From Nocardioides euryhalodurans (lineage in GTDB: Bacteria > Actinomycetota > Actinomycetes > Propionibacteriales > Nocardioidaceae), in assembly GCF_004564375.1 (NCBI RefSeq), contig NZ_CP038267.1, positions 1,924,501-1,988,500 on the forward strand: DNA of 64,000 nucleotides, read 5' to 3'. A program made the position numbers and the translations under genes. This document shows, piece after piece, positions 52,205 through 61,442 of the stretch. The stretch's first letter is position 1; every line of letters starts with the position of its first letter. A model generated the notes under the pieces. It was not told where the DNA came from. It searched no databases and worked only from the letters and a program-made list of their open reading frames with translations.

Positions 52205-53545
52205 TCAGACGCCTTCCCGGTCGCTGAACCCCGGGTGCACGAACGGCTCGCCGCGGCGCATCGACTCGACGGCCCCCGGGTGGACACGGTGCAGGTGGGC
52301 GATGCCCCGGCGCCGGTAGCGCAGCACCTGCACGATCCCGAGGGCCCAGAAGACGTACTGGACCGACATGGCAGCGCGGTAGTCGTCGAGGTCGTAGGCG
52401 CCCATCCCGCCGGGCTCGCGCAGGTCGAGGACCACGCCGACCAGGGCCATCGTCAGCAGCGAGGCCGAGAAGCCACCGATGTTGACCAGCCCGTTGGCGC
52501 GCCCGCTCGACTCGACCGGCACGAACGAGCGTGCGAGGTCGAAGCCGACCATCGAGGCGGGACCGCCGGTCGCGGTCAGGCAGACCAGGACGACGAGCAG
52601 CCACAGCGGCGACGGGGTGTCACGCAGCAGCACCGCCGTCCACGGCACGATCATCATGAACACGACGCCCAGGACGATCCACGAGCGGTAGTACGGGCGG
52701 TGGCTGACCAGCCAGCTCAGCACCAGCCCGCTGATGATCACCCAGACCGTCATCAGCATCAGCAGCGTGCTCGCCGTCGACTCCGAGAGCCCCTGGGCGC
52801 TCACCAGGAAGGGGAAGCCCCACAGCATCGCGAACACCGTCATCGAGAACTGCGACGTGAAGTGCGTCCACATGCCGAGCTTCGTTCCCGGATTGCCCCA
52901 GACGGTCTGCACCTGCCGGGCGAGCTGGCGGAGCTTGATCGTCGTCGGCCCGCCCCGGGCGTACGGCGAGTTCTTGACGACCAGCACGACCGCGACCATC
53001 AGCACGACCCCGAGCGAGGAGGCCAGCGCGAAGGCCCGGGTCCAGCCGAGCGTGACCAGGGCCCACGACAGCGGGGCGGCGGCCAGGATGGCCCCGACCT
53101 GCCCGACCTGCCCCGTCAGCTGCGTGACGAGCGGGGCCTGCCGGACCAGGAACCACGAGGCGACCAGCCGGATCACGCTGACGAAGATCATCGCGTCGCC
53201 GGCCCCCACCACTGCGCGGGCTGCCACGGCCGCCGGGAAGGACTCGACGAAGGCGAAGGCGAGCTGGGCGCCGGTCATGAGCACCAGACCGCTCAGCAGC
53301 ATCGCCCGCGAGCCGAAGCGGTCGAGCAGCACGCCGACGGGCACCTGCATGCCGGCGTACACGACGAGCTGGAGCACGGTGAAGAACGACAGCATCGTCG
53401 CGTCGATGTCGAACCGGTCGGCGGCCAGCAGCCCGGCGACGCCCAGGGAGCTGCGGTGGAAGACGGCCAGCACGTAGACCGACAGCGCGACCAGCCAGAT
53501 CACCCACGCCCGGCGTCGGCCGATGTCGTGGATCTGCTCGGTCAC
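52205..53545 (-). CDS. MFS transporter
   Basis: A 446-residue 12-span transporter. The N-terminus (RRAWVIWLVALSVYVLAVFH) and GVLLDRFGSRAMLLSG give the signature loop between spans 2 and 3. GAGDAMIFVSVIRLVASWF continues the fold. The substrate is not predictable; it resembles nitrate/nitrite- or sugar-phosphate-type antiporters only in general layout. GTG 53545 has GATGAT 6 nt upstream (leaderless-like). It converges with fahA, 8 nt apart. Confidence 0.88.
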   Translation of the reverse strand: MTEQIHDIGRRRAWVIWLVALSVYVLAVFHRSSLGVAGLLAADRFDIDATMLSFFTVLQLVVYAGMQVPVGVLLDRFGSRAMLLSGLVLMTGAQLAFAFVESFPAAVAARAVVGAGDAMIFVSVIRLVASWFLVRQAPLVTQLTGQVGQVGAILAAAPLSWALVTLGWTRAFALASSLGVVLMVAVVLVVKNSPYARGGPTTIKLRQLARQVQTVWGNPGTKLGMWTHFTSQFSMTVFAMLWGFPFLVSAQGLSESTASTLLMLMTVWVIISGLVLSWLVSHRPYYRSWIVLGVVFMMIVPWTAVLLRDTPSPLWLLVVLVCLTATGGPASMVGFDLARSFVPVESSGRANGLVNIGGFSASLLTMALVGVVLDLREPGGMGAYDLDDYRAAMSVQYVFWALGIVQVLRYRRRGIAHLHRVHPGAVESMRRGEPFVHPGFSDREGV

Positions 53546-53570
53546 CGCCCGATCATCCCAGCCGAGGTCC

Positions 53571-53576
53571 TACGGT
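53571..53576 (+). promoter_or_regulatory. -10 box TACGGT, leaderless start of the phosphoesterase gene
   Basis: TACGGT ends 6 nt before GTG 53583. The divergent MFS start is only 37 nt away, so both promoters share this spacer. Confidence 0.5.
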
Positions 53577-53582
53577 GTTCCC

Positions 53583-54494
53583 GTGGTCCAGTTCGGTCAG
53601 TACCCACCACCCCGTCACGTCGTCGCGCACCTGAGCGATCCGCACCTGCTCGCCGACGGCCGGCTGCAGTACGACGTCATCGACACCGAGGCCGGCCTCC
53701 GGCTCGCCCTCGAGCGGGTGGCGCGCCTCGATCCCCGACCCGACGTGCTGGTCTTCACCGGGGACCTGGCCGACCGGGCCGAGCCGGCGGCGTACGCCGC
53801 GCTCCGGGCGATGGTCGAGCCAGTGGCGGTCGACCTCGGCGCCGAGGTGGTGTGGGTGATGGGCAACCACGACGAGCGGGAGGCGTACGCGCGAGGGTTG
53901 TTCGACAGCGACGACGACGGCTGCCAGGACCGGGTGCACGACGTCGGCGGGCTGCGGGTCGTCGCGCTCGACACCAGCGTCCCGGGCTACCACCACGGCG
54001 AGCTCACCGACGACCAGCTCGCGTGGCTGCGCGAGCAGCTGGCCACCCCGGCGCCGTACGGCACGCTGCTCGCGCTGCACCACCCACCGATCCCGGTGCC
54101 GATGCTGCGGGCCGCCGAGATCATCGAGCTCGACGACCAGCACCGGCTCGCCGAGGTTCTCGAGGGGTCCGACGTCCGCGCGATCCTCGGCGGCCACTTC
54201 CACCTGACGTCGTGGTCGACCTTCGCCGGCATCCCGGTGTCGGTCGCCTCCGCGAGCTGCTACACCAGCGATCCGGCACCGCTGGCCCGCTTCATCTCCG
54301 GGGTCGACGGGCACCAGGCGGCGACGATGCTGCACCTCTACGACGACCGGATCGTCCACACCGTGGTGCCGCTGGCCGAGGTGCCCGAGGTCAGCGGCTT
54401 CCCCTCCGACGTGGTCGCTCAGGTCGAGGCGCTGGACCCGGCGGAGCGGCGCGAGCTGATCTCCCGCAAGGACTCCCCGCTCAACCAGGGGTGA
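53583..54494 (+). CDS. Metallophosphoesterase, CpdA-like cyclic nucleotide phosphodiesterase family
   Basis: A 303-residue calcineurin-type phosphoesterase. All metal-binding blocks are present: HLSDPHL, VLVFTGDLAD, VVWVMGNHDER, LALHHPPIPV, and GGHFHLTSWS. The arrangement is that of class III phosphodiesterases (CpdA/Rv0805-like), which hydrolyse cyclic nucleotides or other phosphodiesters. GTG 53583 is set by the leaderless -10. Its 3' end overlaps the convergent PrsW gene by 14 nt. Confidence 0.88.
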   Translation: MVQFGQYPPPRHVVAHLSDPHLLADGRLQYDVIDTEAGLRLALERVARLDPRPDVLVFTGDLADRAEPAAYAALRAMVEPVAVDLGAEVVWVMGNHDEREAYARGLFDSDDDGCQDRVHDVGGLRVVALDTSVPGYHHGELTDDQLAWLREQLATPAPYGTLLALHHPPIPVPMLRAAEIIELDDQHRLAEVLEGSDVRAILGGHFHLTSWSTFAGIPVSVASASCYTSDPAPLARFISGVDGHQAATMLHLYDDRIVHTVVPLAEVPEVSGFPSDVVAQVEALDPAERRELISRKDSPLNQG

Positions 54495-55659
54495 CCCGCT
54501 GCAGCGGGCCGCCCCGGAGCCGCTCCACCTCGGCCCGCGCGTGGCGGACCTCGTCGTCCTCCTCGCCACGGGAGACCGCCAGCGCGTGGGCGAGGTCCAG
54601 CCCCGCGTCACGGACGTGGGCCGCAGCGCGGCGACCCTCCCCCGGCTCGCGGGCTCCCGTGCGGTCGCGGCGCGTCCCGACGATCGCGGTCACCTCCGCC
54701 TCGCTCAGCACACCTCGCTCGACCTCGGGCGCGAGGATGCTCCGCACCCACTCCCTCTCCTGCGGGGCGGCCAGCCGGAAGACCTGCCACAGCAACAGCA
54801 GCTCGACCACGACGAGGGTGGGCAGGAACAGGCCGGCCCCCACCGGGCCGCCGATCGCGGTCCCGTACGCCGTCAGGTTGTCCCAGCAGCTGTGGACCAC
54901 CATCGCCGCCACCATGAACAGCGCCCCACGCAGCCGGTGCTTCCCGCCGTCACGGCCGAGCAGCCAGACCAGCCCCGCGCAGAACACCGCGCTGAAGAGC
55001 ACGTGCTGCACCAGCCCGGCGCCACCGCGCTGCAGCACGACCGTCAGGGCGGAGCCGACCTGGTCGGCGCCGAAGTCGGCCTGGGTCGTGTTGTAGACGT
55101 AGAGCAGGTCCTCCGAGACCTGCAGCCCCAGCCCGGCGAAGGCTCCCAGGATCAGGCCGTCGTAGGCGCTGCGCACGAGGTGGGGAGCGAGCCCGATGAC
55201 GAGGACGACGGCCAGGGACTTGGCGGTCTCCTCGGTGAACGGCGCCGCGAGCCCACCGCCGAAGTCCAGCGTCCATGCGTGCCCGAAGACCTTGTTGTAG
55301 ATGCCGAGGAGCTGGGTGTTCGCCGCGAGCCCCAGCCAGTACGTCGCCGGCACGAAGCCCCAGACGAAGCAGAACAGCAGCACCGAGGCCGGGAGCGAGG
55401 TGTAGCGGTTGTGGTGGGTGAGCAGGAGCAGCCACGGGACCGCGTAGACCAGCAGCAGGGCGACGCCGCTGCCGATCCCCACGGCGTACGCCTCGGCGGC
55501 GCCGTAGAACTGCAGCATCCGGAAGGTCCCGAGCACCATCGCCAGGGCGAACACCCAGAAGCAGGCGTTGCGGAGCTGCACCAGCCGGAAGGGCGCACCC
55601 CAGCCGGACGCCTCGATGGCCTCGCGTTGCTCGAGCCTGGCGTCGTCGAGGGTGGTCAT
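54481..55659 (-). CDS. PrsW family intramembrane metalloprotease
   Basis: A 392-residue multi-span protein. PFTEETAK (Glu143-Glu144), YDGLILGAFAGLGLQVSEDLLY and LFMVAAMVVHSCWDNL are the conserved PrsW blocks; Glu and His residues coordinate zinc in the family. The C-terminal 90 residues are soluble, charged and variable. PrsW proteases cleave anti-sigma factors in other bacteria. Its ATG overlaps the stop of the upstream membrane protein gene (55656-55659). Confidence 0.88.
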   Translation of the reverse strand: MTTLDDARLEQREAIEASGWGAPFRLVQLRNACFWVFALAMVLGTFRMLQFYGAAEAYAVGIGSGVALLLVYAVPWLLLLTHHNRYTSLPASVLLFCFVWGFVPATYWLGLAANTQLLGIYNKVFGHAWTLDFGGGLAAPFTEETAKSLAVVLVIGLAPHLVRSAYDGLILGAFAGLGLQVSEDLLYVYNTTQADFGADQVGSALTVVLQRGGAGLVQHVLFSAVFCAGLVWLLGRDGGKHRLRGALFMVAAMVVHSCWDNLTAYGTAIGGPVGAGLFLPTLVVVELLLLWQVFRLAAPQEREWVRSILAPEVERGVLSEAEVTAIVGTRRDRTGAREPGEGRRAAAHVRDAGLDLAHALAVSRGEEDDEVRHARAEVERLRGGPLQRVTPG

Positions 55660-56288
55660 GACGCCTCCCCGTCCATCCGGAGCGAGCGGAGCATGGTGCG
55701 GACGTCGTCGAGCACCGGGGCGAGCTGCCCAGCTGCCCCCGTCGCGGTGGCGACGACGACCCCGTCACCGCCGATCGTGAACGCCGCGGCGAGGCCCTCG
55801 ACGTCGGCACCCGACACCGACTCGACCGCCCCGGCGACGCCGCTGTCCGTGGTGAACCCGGCCCGCGGCCCGTTGACGGTGAAGTCGGGGATGTCGTCGG
55901 TGAGGCCCGAGATGTCCTCGTAGCGGTCGAGGACCTTCCCGGGAGAGTCGGACGTCGCCACCGTGGTGAGCACCACGGTGACCCCGTCGCGGGAGAGCAC
56001 GACCGGTGGCGCGGTGGGCACGGCTGGGTCGTCGGTGTCGCGCAGGCCGGACTCGAGCTGCCACCCGACCGGCGGGGTGATCGTGGCCCCGGGCCCCACG
56101 AGGAGCACGTCTCCGGAGACCGTCGCGTCGTCCTGGTCGATCGCGCCGTTGACGACCGGCAGCACCCCGGTGAACAGCACGGCGACCAGCAGGACCACGA
56201 GGGCCGGCGTACGGCTGCGGCGGTCGAGGCCGAGCCAGCGCTCGTCCACGGGGACCCGGTCGGCCCGCGCCCTGTCCGTGACACTCAT
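55656..56288 (-). CDS. Single-span membrane protein coupled to PrsW
   Basis: A 210-residue protein from ATG 56288 (SVTDRARADRVPVDERWLGL). One N-terminal span (TPALVVLLVAVLFTGVLPVV) is followed by an external beta-rich region with no family I recognise. The ATGA overlap with the prsW-like gene suggests a shared function, perhaps as a substrate or regulator of the protease. The longer reading to 56348 adds unlikely sequence. Confidence 0.72.
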   Translation of the reverse strand: MSVTDRARADRVPVDERWLGLDRRSRTPALVVLLVAVLFTGVLPVVNGAIDQDDATVSGDVLLVGPGATITPPVGWQLESGLRDTDDPAVPTAPPVVLSRDGVTVVLTTVATSDSPGKVLDRYEDISGLTDDIPDFTVNGPRAGFTTDSGVAGAVESVSGADVEGLAAAFTIGGDGVVVATATGAAGQLAPVLDDVRTMLRSLRMDGEAS

Positions 56289-56444
56289 CGAGGCCCCCGT
56301 CGGTTCTGCGGCGGCATCCACGATGGCAGCAGCTGCACGAGCCGGCAATCCTCTGTCCCACGTGTCTGGCGACGGGACGGGATCCGAGGAGCGCCCACCG
56401 GTCTAGGTTGCTGGGGGAACACCTCGAGGGAAGGAAGGGCAGAC

Positions 56445-56951
56445 ATGGCTGACCACCGGGCGATCGAGGTGGCGTGCGAGGGGCTGGCCCGCCTCCTGCG
56501 CGACGCACCCCTGCCGGCGGGGCAGGCCGGCTCCCACCTCTCCGGCGGCGTGATCGGCGCGGGCGACGTCACCACCGGGTCGTGGCCCGGCGGCGCCGGG
56601 GTGCTCCCCTACCGGGTCCGGGTCGGCCGGACGGGCGCCCTGGAGTCGCCAGGCGGGCCGGATGCGCGCCCGCTCCCGGTCGAGGTGCAGGTCGTGGTGG
56701 TCTGCCAGGCGGAGGAACCGGGCACCAGGTTGGCGCTGGCAGGCTGGGTGATGGGCAGGCTGCACGACCACCCGGTGCTGACCGCCGAGCCGGGCGAAGG
56801 GACCGGAGACACCGTCCGGGTCGTCGCCGACGACCCCGGCCGGACCGAGTTCCTCCAGCTGTGGGCAGCGCTGGGCCTCGAGGGCCGCGACGTCCTGCTG
56901 CTGCCGTACGTGCTCACGGGAGTCGTGCTCGAGGCCTCCCCGGGGGCCTGA
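56445..56951 (+). CDS. Pvc16_N/DUF4255-like protein
   Basis: A 168-residue protein. The overall pattern matches the Pvc16 N-terminal (DUF4255) domain known from contractile injection systems: an AIEVACEGLARLLRD-type helix, YRVRVGRTGALES, PVEVQVVVVCQAEE, WVMGRLHDHPVLTAE and FLQLWAALGLEGRDVLLLPYVL. No sheath, tube or baseplate gene is nearby, so it may be an orphan. ATG 56445 has GGAAGGAAGGG upstream. Confidence 0.55.
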   Translation: MADHRAIEVACEGLARLLRDAPLPAGQAGSHLSGGVIGAGDVTTGSWPGGAGVLPYRVRVGRTGALESPGGPDARPLPVEVQVVVVCQAEEPGTRLALAGWVMGRLHDHPVLTAEPGEGTGDTVRVVADDPGRTEFLQLWAALGLEGRDVLLLPYVLTGVVLEASPGA

Positions 56952-56956
56952 AATGT

Positions 56957-56991
56957 CTGGCGCCCCGCACCGGATCGGTGCGGGGCGCCAG
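56957..56991. terminator. Bidirectional hairpin between the Pvc16-like gene and tRNA-Tyr
   Basis: CTGGCGCCCCGCACCG (56957-56972) and CGGTGCGGGGCGCCAG (56976-56991) form a perfect 16-bp stem, loop GAT. It ends 1 nt from the tRNA-Tyr 3' end and begins 6 nt after the Pvc16-like stop, so it serves both converging transcripts. Confidence 0.8.
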
Positions 56992-57073
56992 TGGCAGGTG
57001 AAGGATTCGAACCTTCGAAGGCAAAGCCGACGGATTTACAGTCCGCTCCCATTGGCCGCTCGGGCAACCTGCC
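56992..57073 (-). tRNA. tRNA-Tyr (GTA anticodon)
   Basis: An 82-nt class II tRNA with acceptor GGCAGGT/ACCTGCC, anticodon loop CTGTAAA (GTA), a long variable arm, T-arm AAGGTTCGAATCCTT and discriminator A. The 3' CCA is not encoded. Confidence 0.96.
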
Positions 57074-57157
57074 GGGTCGTCGCCCCGGCTTCCACCGGGT
57101 CACGACGAGACGACAGAATAGCGCCGTACGCCGCAGACCCGAAACCCGGAGGCACCC

Positions 57158-57649
57158 ATGGCCGACTCGTCGTTCGACATCGTCAGCAAGATCGACCGCC
57201 AGGAGGTCGACAACGCCCTGGGACAGACGGCCCGCGAGGTCGCCACCCGGTTCGACTTCAAGGGCACCGGGGCCTCGATCGAGTGGAAGGGCGAGGAGGC
57301 GATCGAGATCACGGCGTCCGCCGACGACCGCGCCACCGCCGTCCTCGACGTCTTCAAGCAGAAGCTGGTCAAGCGCAACCAGAGCCTCAAGATCCTCGAC
57401 GCCTCCGAGCCGCGGCAGTCAGGGCAGGTCTCGAAGATCGGGATCGCCCTCAAGGAGGGCATCAGCTCCGAGGACGCCAAGAAGATCGGCAAGCTGATCC
57501 GCGACGAGGGCCCCAAGGGCGTCAAGTCCCAGATCCAGGGCGACGAGCTGCGCGTCTCGAGCAAGAAGCGTGACGACCTGCAACAGGTCATCGCCCTGGT
57601 CAAGGAGCAGGACTACGACTTCGCGGTGCAGTTCACCAACTACCGCTGA
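57158..57649 (+). CDS. YajQ family cyclic di-GMP-binding protein
   Basis: A 163-residue YajQ/DUF520 protein, close to the family length. The start [30 protein letters not shown]-like [12 protein letters not shown] and the C-terminal [20 protein letters not shown] are typical. Family members bind cyclic di-GMP and nucleic acids, but the target is unknown. ATG 57158 has GGAGG upstream. Confidence 0.93.
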   Translation: MADSSFDIVSKIDRQEVDNALGQTAREVATRFDFKGTGASIEWKGEEAIEITASADDRATAVLDVFKQKLVKRNQSLKILDASEPRQSGQVSKIGIALKEGISSEDAKKIGKLIRDEGPKGVKSQIQGDELRVSSKKRDDLQQVIALVKEQDYDFAVQFTNYR

Positions 57650-57655
57650 TCCGCC

Positions 57656-58636
57656 TCACGCCCCCACGGCGACCATCGTCGGGACCACGGCGGCGCCGTT
57701 GGCGGGCGTCAGCCACACGGTGCTGCCCTCCTCGAGCCCGAGGGCCCGGGCATGGGCACGGGTGAGCACGACCAGGACCTCCTGGCCGGAGACGGTGAGG
57801 ACGGTCATGCGTACCTCGAAGCCGATGCGCAGGAGCCGGTGCACCTCACCCTCGACCCCGCCCGCGTGCTGCGGGCTCGTCGCCACCTCGATGTCGTGGG
57901 GCCGCAGCTGGGTCTCCCCCAGCCGGGTCACCTCGCCGAGGAACGACATCACGAAGTCGTTGGCGGGGGTGTCGTAGAGCTCGTCGGGGGTCCCGACCTG
58001 CTCGACGCGACCGTCGTTGATCACCACGATCTCGTCGGCGACCTCGAGCGCCTCCTCCTGGTCGTGGGTGACGAACACGGTCGTCACGGCCACCTCGTCG
58101 TGGAGCCGGCGCAGCCAGTCGCGCAGCTCCTTGCGCACCTTGGCGTCGAGCGCACCGAACGGCTCGTCGAGGAGCAGCACCTTCGGCTCGACCGCGAGGG
58201 CCCGCGCCAGCGCCATCCGCTGCCGCTGGCCGCCGGAGAGCTGCGAGGGCAGCCGATGCGCGAACTGCGAGAGGTGCACCAGCTTCAGCAGCTCCTCGAC
58301 GCGGGCAGCGACCTCCTCCTTCGGCCGCTTGCGGATCTCGAGCCCGAAGGCGACGTTGCGGGCGACCGTCATGTGCTTGAAGACCGCGTAGTGCTGGAAG
58401 ACGAAGCCCACGTTGCGCTTCTGCGCCGGCAGGTTGGTCGCGTCCACACCCTCGATCGAGACCCTCCCCCGGTCGGCGGAGTCGAGCCCGGCGATGATCC
58501 GCAGCAAGGTGGACTTGCCGCCGCCGCTGGGCCCGAGCAGCGCGGTGAGCTGCCCGGTCGGGAGGGACACGGAGACGTCGTCGAGCGCGACGAAGTCTCC
58601 GAACTTCTTGGTGACGCCGGTGACGTCGATGCTCAT
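57656..58636 (-). CDS. cysA: Sulfate/thiosulfate ABC transporter ATPase CysA
   Basis: A 326-residue ATPase with Walker [10 protein letters not shown], signature [14 protein letters not shown], Walker [13 protein letters not shown] and switch His in VTHDQEE. A short C-terminal TOBE-like domain follows the core. Energises the sulfate importer encoded upstream. It follows cysW by 10 nt. Confidence 0.94.
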   Translation of the reverse strand: MSIDVTGVTKKFGDFVALDDVSVSLPTGQLTALLGPSGGGKSTLLRIIAGLDSADRGRVSIEGVDATNLPAQKRNVGFVFQHYAVFKHMTVARNVAFGLEIRKRPKEEVAARVEELLKLVHLSQFAHRLPSQLSGGQRQRMALARALAVEPKVLLLDEPFGALDAKVRKELRDWLRRLHDEVAVTTVFVTHDQEEALEVADEIVVINDGRVEQVGTPDELYDTPANDFVMSFLGEVTRLGETQLRPHDIEVATSPQHAGGVEGEVHRLLRIGFEVRMTVLTVSGQEVLVVLTRAHARALGLEEGSTVWLTPANGAAVVPTMVAVGA

Positions 58637-58646
58637 GGCAGCTCCT

Positions 58647-59459
58647 TCAGCTGGTGTGGGCGCGAGGACGGAGGATGGCCACGACGACGAGGCTCAGGAT
58701 GCTCGCGAGGATGAGCAGGAACGACGTCGCGTACGCCGTCTCCTGCGCGAAGTTCTGGTACTTCGCCTCGACGACGAGCGTCGCGGTCTGGGTCCGGCCG
58801 GTGATGTTGCCCGAGACGATCTTGACGGCGCCGAACTCGCCCAGCGAGCGGGCCATGCTCAGCACCACCCCGTAGACGACGGCCCACTTGATGCTGGGCA
58901 GCGTGATCCGCCAGAAGGTCTGGGGGCTGTTGGCGCCGAGGCTGCGTGCCGCCTGCTCCTGCTCGTCACCGATCTCCTGGAGCACCGGGACGACCTCGCG
59001 GATGACCAGCGGCAACGCGACGAAGCACGTTGCCATCACCATCGCGGGGGTGTCGAAGACGATCTGCCACCCGGCCTCCTCGAGCGGCTTGCCGAACCAG
59101 CCGTCACGGCCGTTGTAGACGAGCAGCAGGGCGAGGCCGACCACGACCGGCGACACCGACAGCGGGACGTCGATCAGGGCGGAGAGCACGCGCTTGCCGA
59201 CGAACTCCTGGCGGACCAGCAGCAGCGAGATCCCGACCCCGAAGACCAGGTTGATCACCACCGCCCAGAACGCCACGGTCGCGGTCAGCTGGAGCGCGTA
59301 GGTGACCTGCGGGTCCGAGAGCGACTCGCTGAGCGTCAGCAGCCCGTCGGCGAAGGTCTGCTGGACGACCAGCGCGACCGGCCACGCCACCAGCAGGAAG
59401 ACGTACGCCAGCGCGGCGAGACGGAGCGTCCACCGCGCGGCCGCGGGCAGCCTCACCAT
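58647..59459 (-). CDS. cysW: Sulfate ABC transporter permease CysW
   Basis: A 270-residue permease with about six spans. The conserved EAA loop region reads [22 protein letters not shown], as in CysW. Start GTG/ATG at 59459 overlaps the end of cysT by 7 nt. It pairs with CysT as the inner-membrane channel for sulfate/thiosulfate. Confidence 0.92.
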   Translation of the reverse strand: MVRLPAAARWTLRLAALAYVFLLVAWPVALVVQQTFADGLLTLSESLSDPQVTYALQLTATVAFWAVVINLVFGVGISLLLVRQEFVGKRVLSALIDVPLSVSPVVVGLALLLVYNGRDGWFGKPLEEAGWQIVFDTPAMVMATCFVALPLVIREVVPVLQEIGDEQEQAARSLGANSPQTFWRITLPSIKWAVVYGVVLSMARSLGEFGAVKIVSGNITGRTQTATLVVEAKYQNFAQETAYATSFLLILASILSLVVVAILRPRAHTS

Positions 59460-60352
59460 CGGCGGGCCACCCGCCGCTGGACGATGTCGAGGGCCACGAT
59501 GACGACCAGGGCGACCGCGAGCATCACCGAGGCCAGCGCCGCGGCCGAGGCGGTGTTGCCGTTCTCGATGAACGAGAGGACGCGCACGGACACCACCTCG
59601 GTCTCGAACGGACGGTTGCCCGAGAGCAGCACCAGTGACCCGTACTCGGAGATCGCCCGGGCGAACGACAGCGCCGCCCCTGCCGCGATCGCCGGCGCGA
59701 GGCCGGGCAGGATGATCCGCCGCACGATCGTGAGCCGGCTCGCCCCGAGCGACGCGGCCGCCTCCTCGACGTCCGCCTCCAGCTCCTCGAGCACCGGCTG
59801 CACGGTCCGGACGACGAAGGGCAGCGTCACGAACGCCAGCGCGAGGGTGACCGCGGACGGGGTGAACGCCCAGTGGAGCCCGAGCGGGCTCTGCGGCCCG
59901 TAGAGCGACAGCAGGACCAGGCCCGCCACGATCGTCGGCAGCGCGAACGGCACGTCGATGATCACGTCGAGGATCCCCTTGCCGGGGAAGCTGTCACGGA
60001 CCAGCACCCAGGCGATGACAGAGCCCATGACGACGTTGATCGCCGTCACGAGCAGCGCCTGCAGGACGGTCAGCTGCACCGCCGCCCAGGTCTGGTCGTT
60101 GGCGAGGACGGAGAGGTAGCGGTCCCAGCCCCCGGCCGCGGCGGCGGCGACGACCGCAGACAGCGGGATCAGCACCAGGAGGCTGAACCAGAGCATGGCG
60201 ATGCCGAGCCCGAGGCCGGTGCCGCGGGTGAGCGTGCTGCGGGGCCGCGCACGGCCGGGCCGGCCACCCCGGCGTCGCCCCGCCCGTACGGGGGACTCCG
60301 GACCGGCCGGCTCGGTGGTCGTGCTGGGGCCCACGAGCTGGGCGGAGGTCAT
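59453..60352 (-). CDS. cysT: Sulfate ABC transporter permease CysT
   Basis: A 299-residue permease with an Arg/Gly/Pro-rich N-terminal cytoplasmic extension (residues 1-45) ahead of six spans. The EAA loop reads VEEAAASLGASRLTIVRRIILP, and SGNRPFETEVVSVRVLSFIE is typical of CysT. It starts at ATG 60352, whose A lies in the sbp TAA (TAATG). Confidence 0.92.
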   Translation of the reverse strand: MTSAQLVGPSTTTEPAGPESPVRAGRRRGGRPGRARPRSTLTRGTGLGLGIAMLWFSLLVLIPLSAVVAAAAAGGWDRYLSVLANDQTWAAVQLTVLQALLVTAINVVMGSVIAWVLVRDSFPGKGILDVIIDVPFALPTIVAGLVLLSLYGPQSPLGLHWAFTPSAVTLALAFVTLPFVVRTVQPVLEELEADVEEAAASLGASRLTIVRRIILPGLAPAIAAGAALSFARAISEYGSLVLLSGNRPFETEVVSVRVLSFIENGNTASAAALASVMLAVALVVIVALDIVQRRVARRW

Positions 60353-61395
60353 TACTCCTCGCCGACCTTGCCGGTCTCCAGCTGCAGCTCGGTGATGATG
60401 CCCAGCGGGTTGCCGTCCTCACCGTCGCCGAAGTACTTGTCGGCGGCCTCGGCCCAGCCGTTGAAGTCCTCGTCCACGGTGAAGAGCTGCTCCGGCGTGG
60501 GGAACGGGTCGGAGGGGTCGTTGGCGCCCTCGACCTCGCCGACCTCGACGCCGTCGACGACCGGGCGGAAGCCCGCGCTCGCGTAGTCGGCCTGCGCCTC
60601 GGGACCCGTCATGAACGCCAGGAAGGCCTCGGCGGTCTCGTCTGCGTCGGCGGTCACGGCGGCCGGGTTCTCGATCAGCAGCGTGTCCGGCGGGACGACG
60701 TAGTCGATGTCGGCCCCGCTCTGCTTGGCGAGGATCGCCTCGTTCTCGTAGGACAGCAGCACGTCGCCGCTGCCGTCGGTGAAGGCGGTCGTGGCCTCAC
60801 GCCCGCTGCCGGGGAGGGCGATGGTGTTGCCGAGCAGCTTGGTCAGGAAGCTCTTGGCCTCCTCCTCCGAGCCCCCGTTGCCGGTGACGTGGGCCCAGGC
60901 CGCGAGGATGTTCCAGCGCGCCGAACCGGAGGAGCCCGGGTTGGGCGTGATGATCTCGACGCCCGGCTCGACCAGGTCGTCCCAGGTCTCGATGCCCTCC
61001 GGGTTGCCGCTGCGGACCACGAAGACCACGACCGACGAGGTGGCGATCCCGTTGGTCTCGTTGTCCTTCCAGTCCTCGGCGACCAGGCCCTCGTCGACCA
61101 GGCGCGTGACGTCGGTCTCGAGCGAGTAGTGCACGACGTCGGCGTCGGCACCGGCGACCACGGCTCGGCTCTGGTCGCCCGAGGCTCCGTAGGAGGTCTC
61201 GAAGGTCACCCCCTCGCCCTCCGAGGTGGCGGTGAAGTCCTCGATGACGGGTTCGTTGGCGGCCTCCATCACGGAGAACGCGTTGAGGCTGAGGGTGGGG
61301 CCGTCCCCGGTGCCGCCCGCACCGGCGGTGGAGCAGGCGCTGAGCGACAGCGCGGCGACGAGGCCGGCGGCGGCGGCCTTCTGGTGGAGCTTCAT
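60352..61395 (-). CDS. sbp: Sulfate-binding lipoprotein, Sbp/CysP family
   Basis: A 347-residue extracellular binding protein. A lipoprotein signal ends in ALSLSAC (Cys21). The mature part has the sulfate-binding patterns ETSYGASGDQSRAVVAGADADVV, SSVVVFVVRSGNPEGIETW and ITPNPGSSGSARWNILAAW. It captures sulfate or thiosulfate and hands it to CysT/CysW. It is first in the operon; an AT-rich promoter region lies upstream (61,440-61,490). Family separation from thiosulfate-specific CysP is uncertain. Confidence 0.92.
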   Translation of the reverse strand: MKLHQKAAAAGLVAALSLSACSTAGAGGTGDGPTLSLNAFSVMEAANEPVIEDFTATSEGEGVTFETSYGASGDQSRAVVAGADADVVHYSLETDVTRLVDEGLVAEDWKDNETNGIATSSVVVFVVRSGNPEGIETWDDLVEPGVEIITPNPGSSGSARWNILAAWAHVTGNGGSEEEAKSFLTKLLGNTIALPGSGREATTAFTDGSGDVLLSYENEAILAKQSGADIDYVVPPDTLLIENPAAVTADADETAEAFLAFMTGPEAQADYASAGFRPVVDGVEVGEVEGANDPSDPFPTPEQLFTVDEDFNGWAEAADKYFGDGEDGNPLGIITELQLETGKVGEE

Positions 61396-61442
61396 GTCTG
61401 GTGTCCGATCGTCCAGGGTGAGACGTCTGCCCGAGCCGCGAC

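Noticed and set aside
52235-55096. Long plus-strand ORF (953 codons) over the MFS, phosphoesterase and PrsW genes
   Set aside because: It changes character across unrelated genes and has no recognisable domain; the opposing or overlapping real genes explain it.
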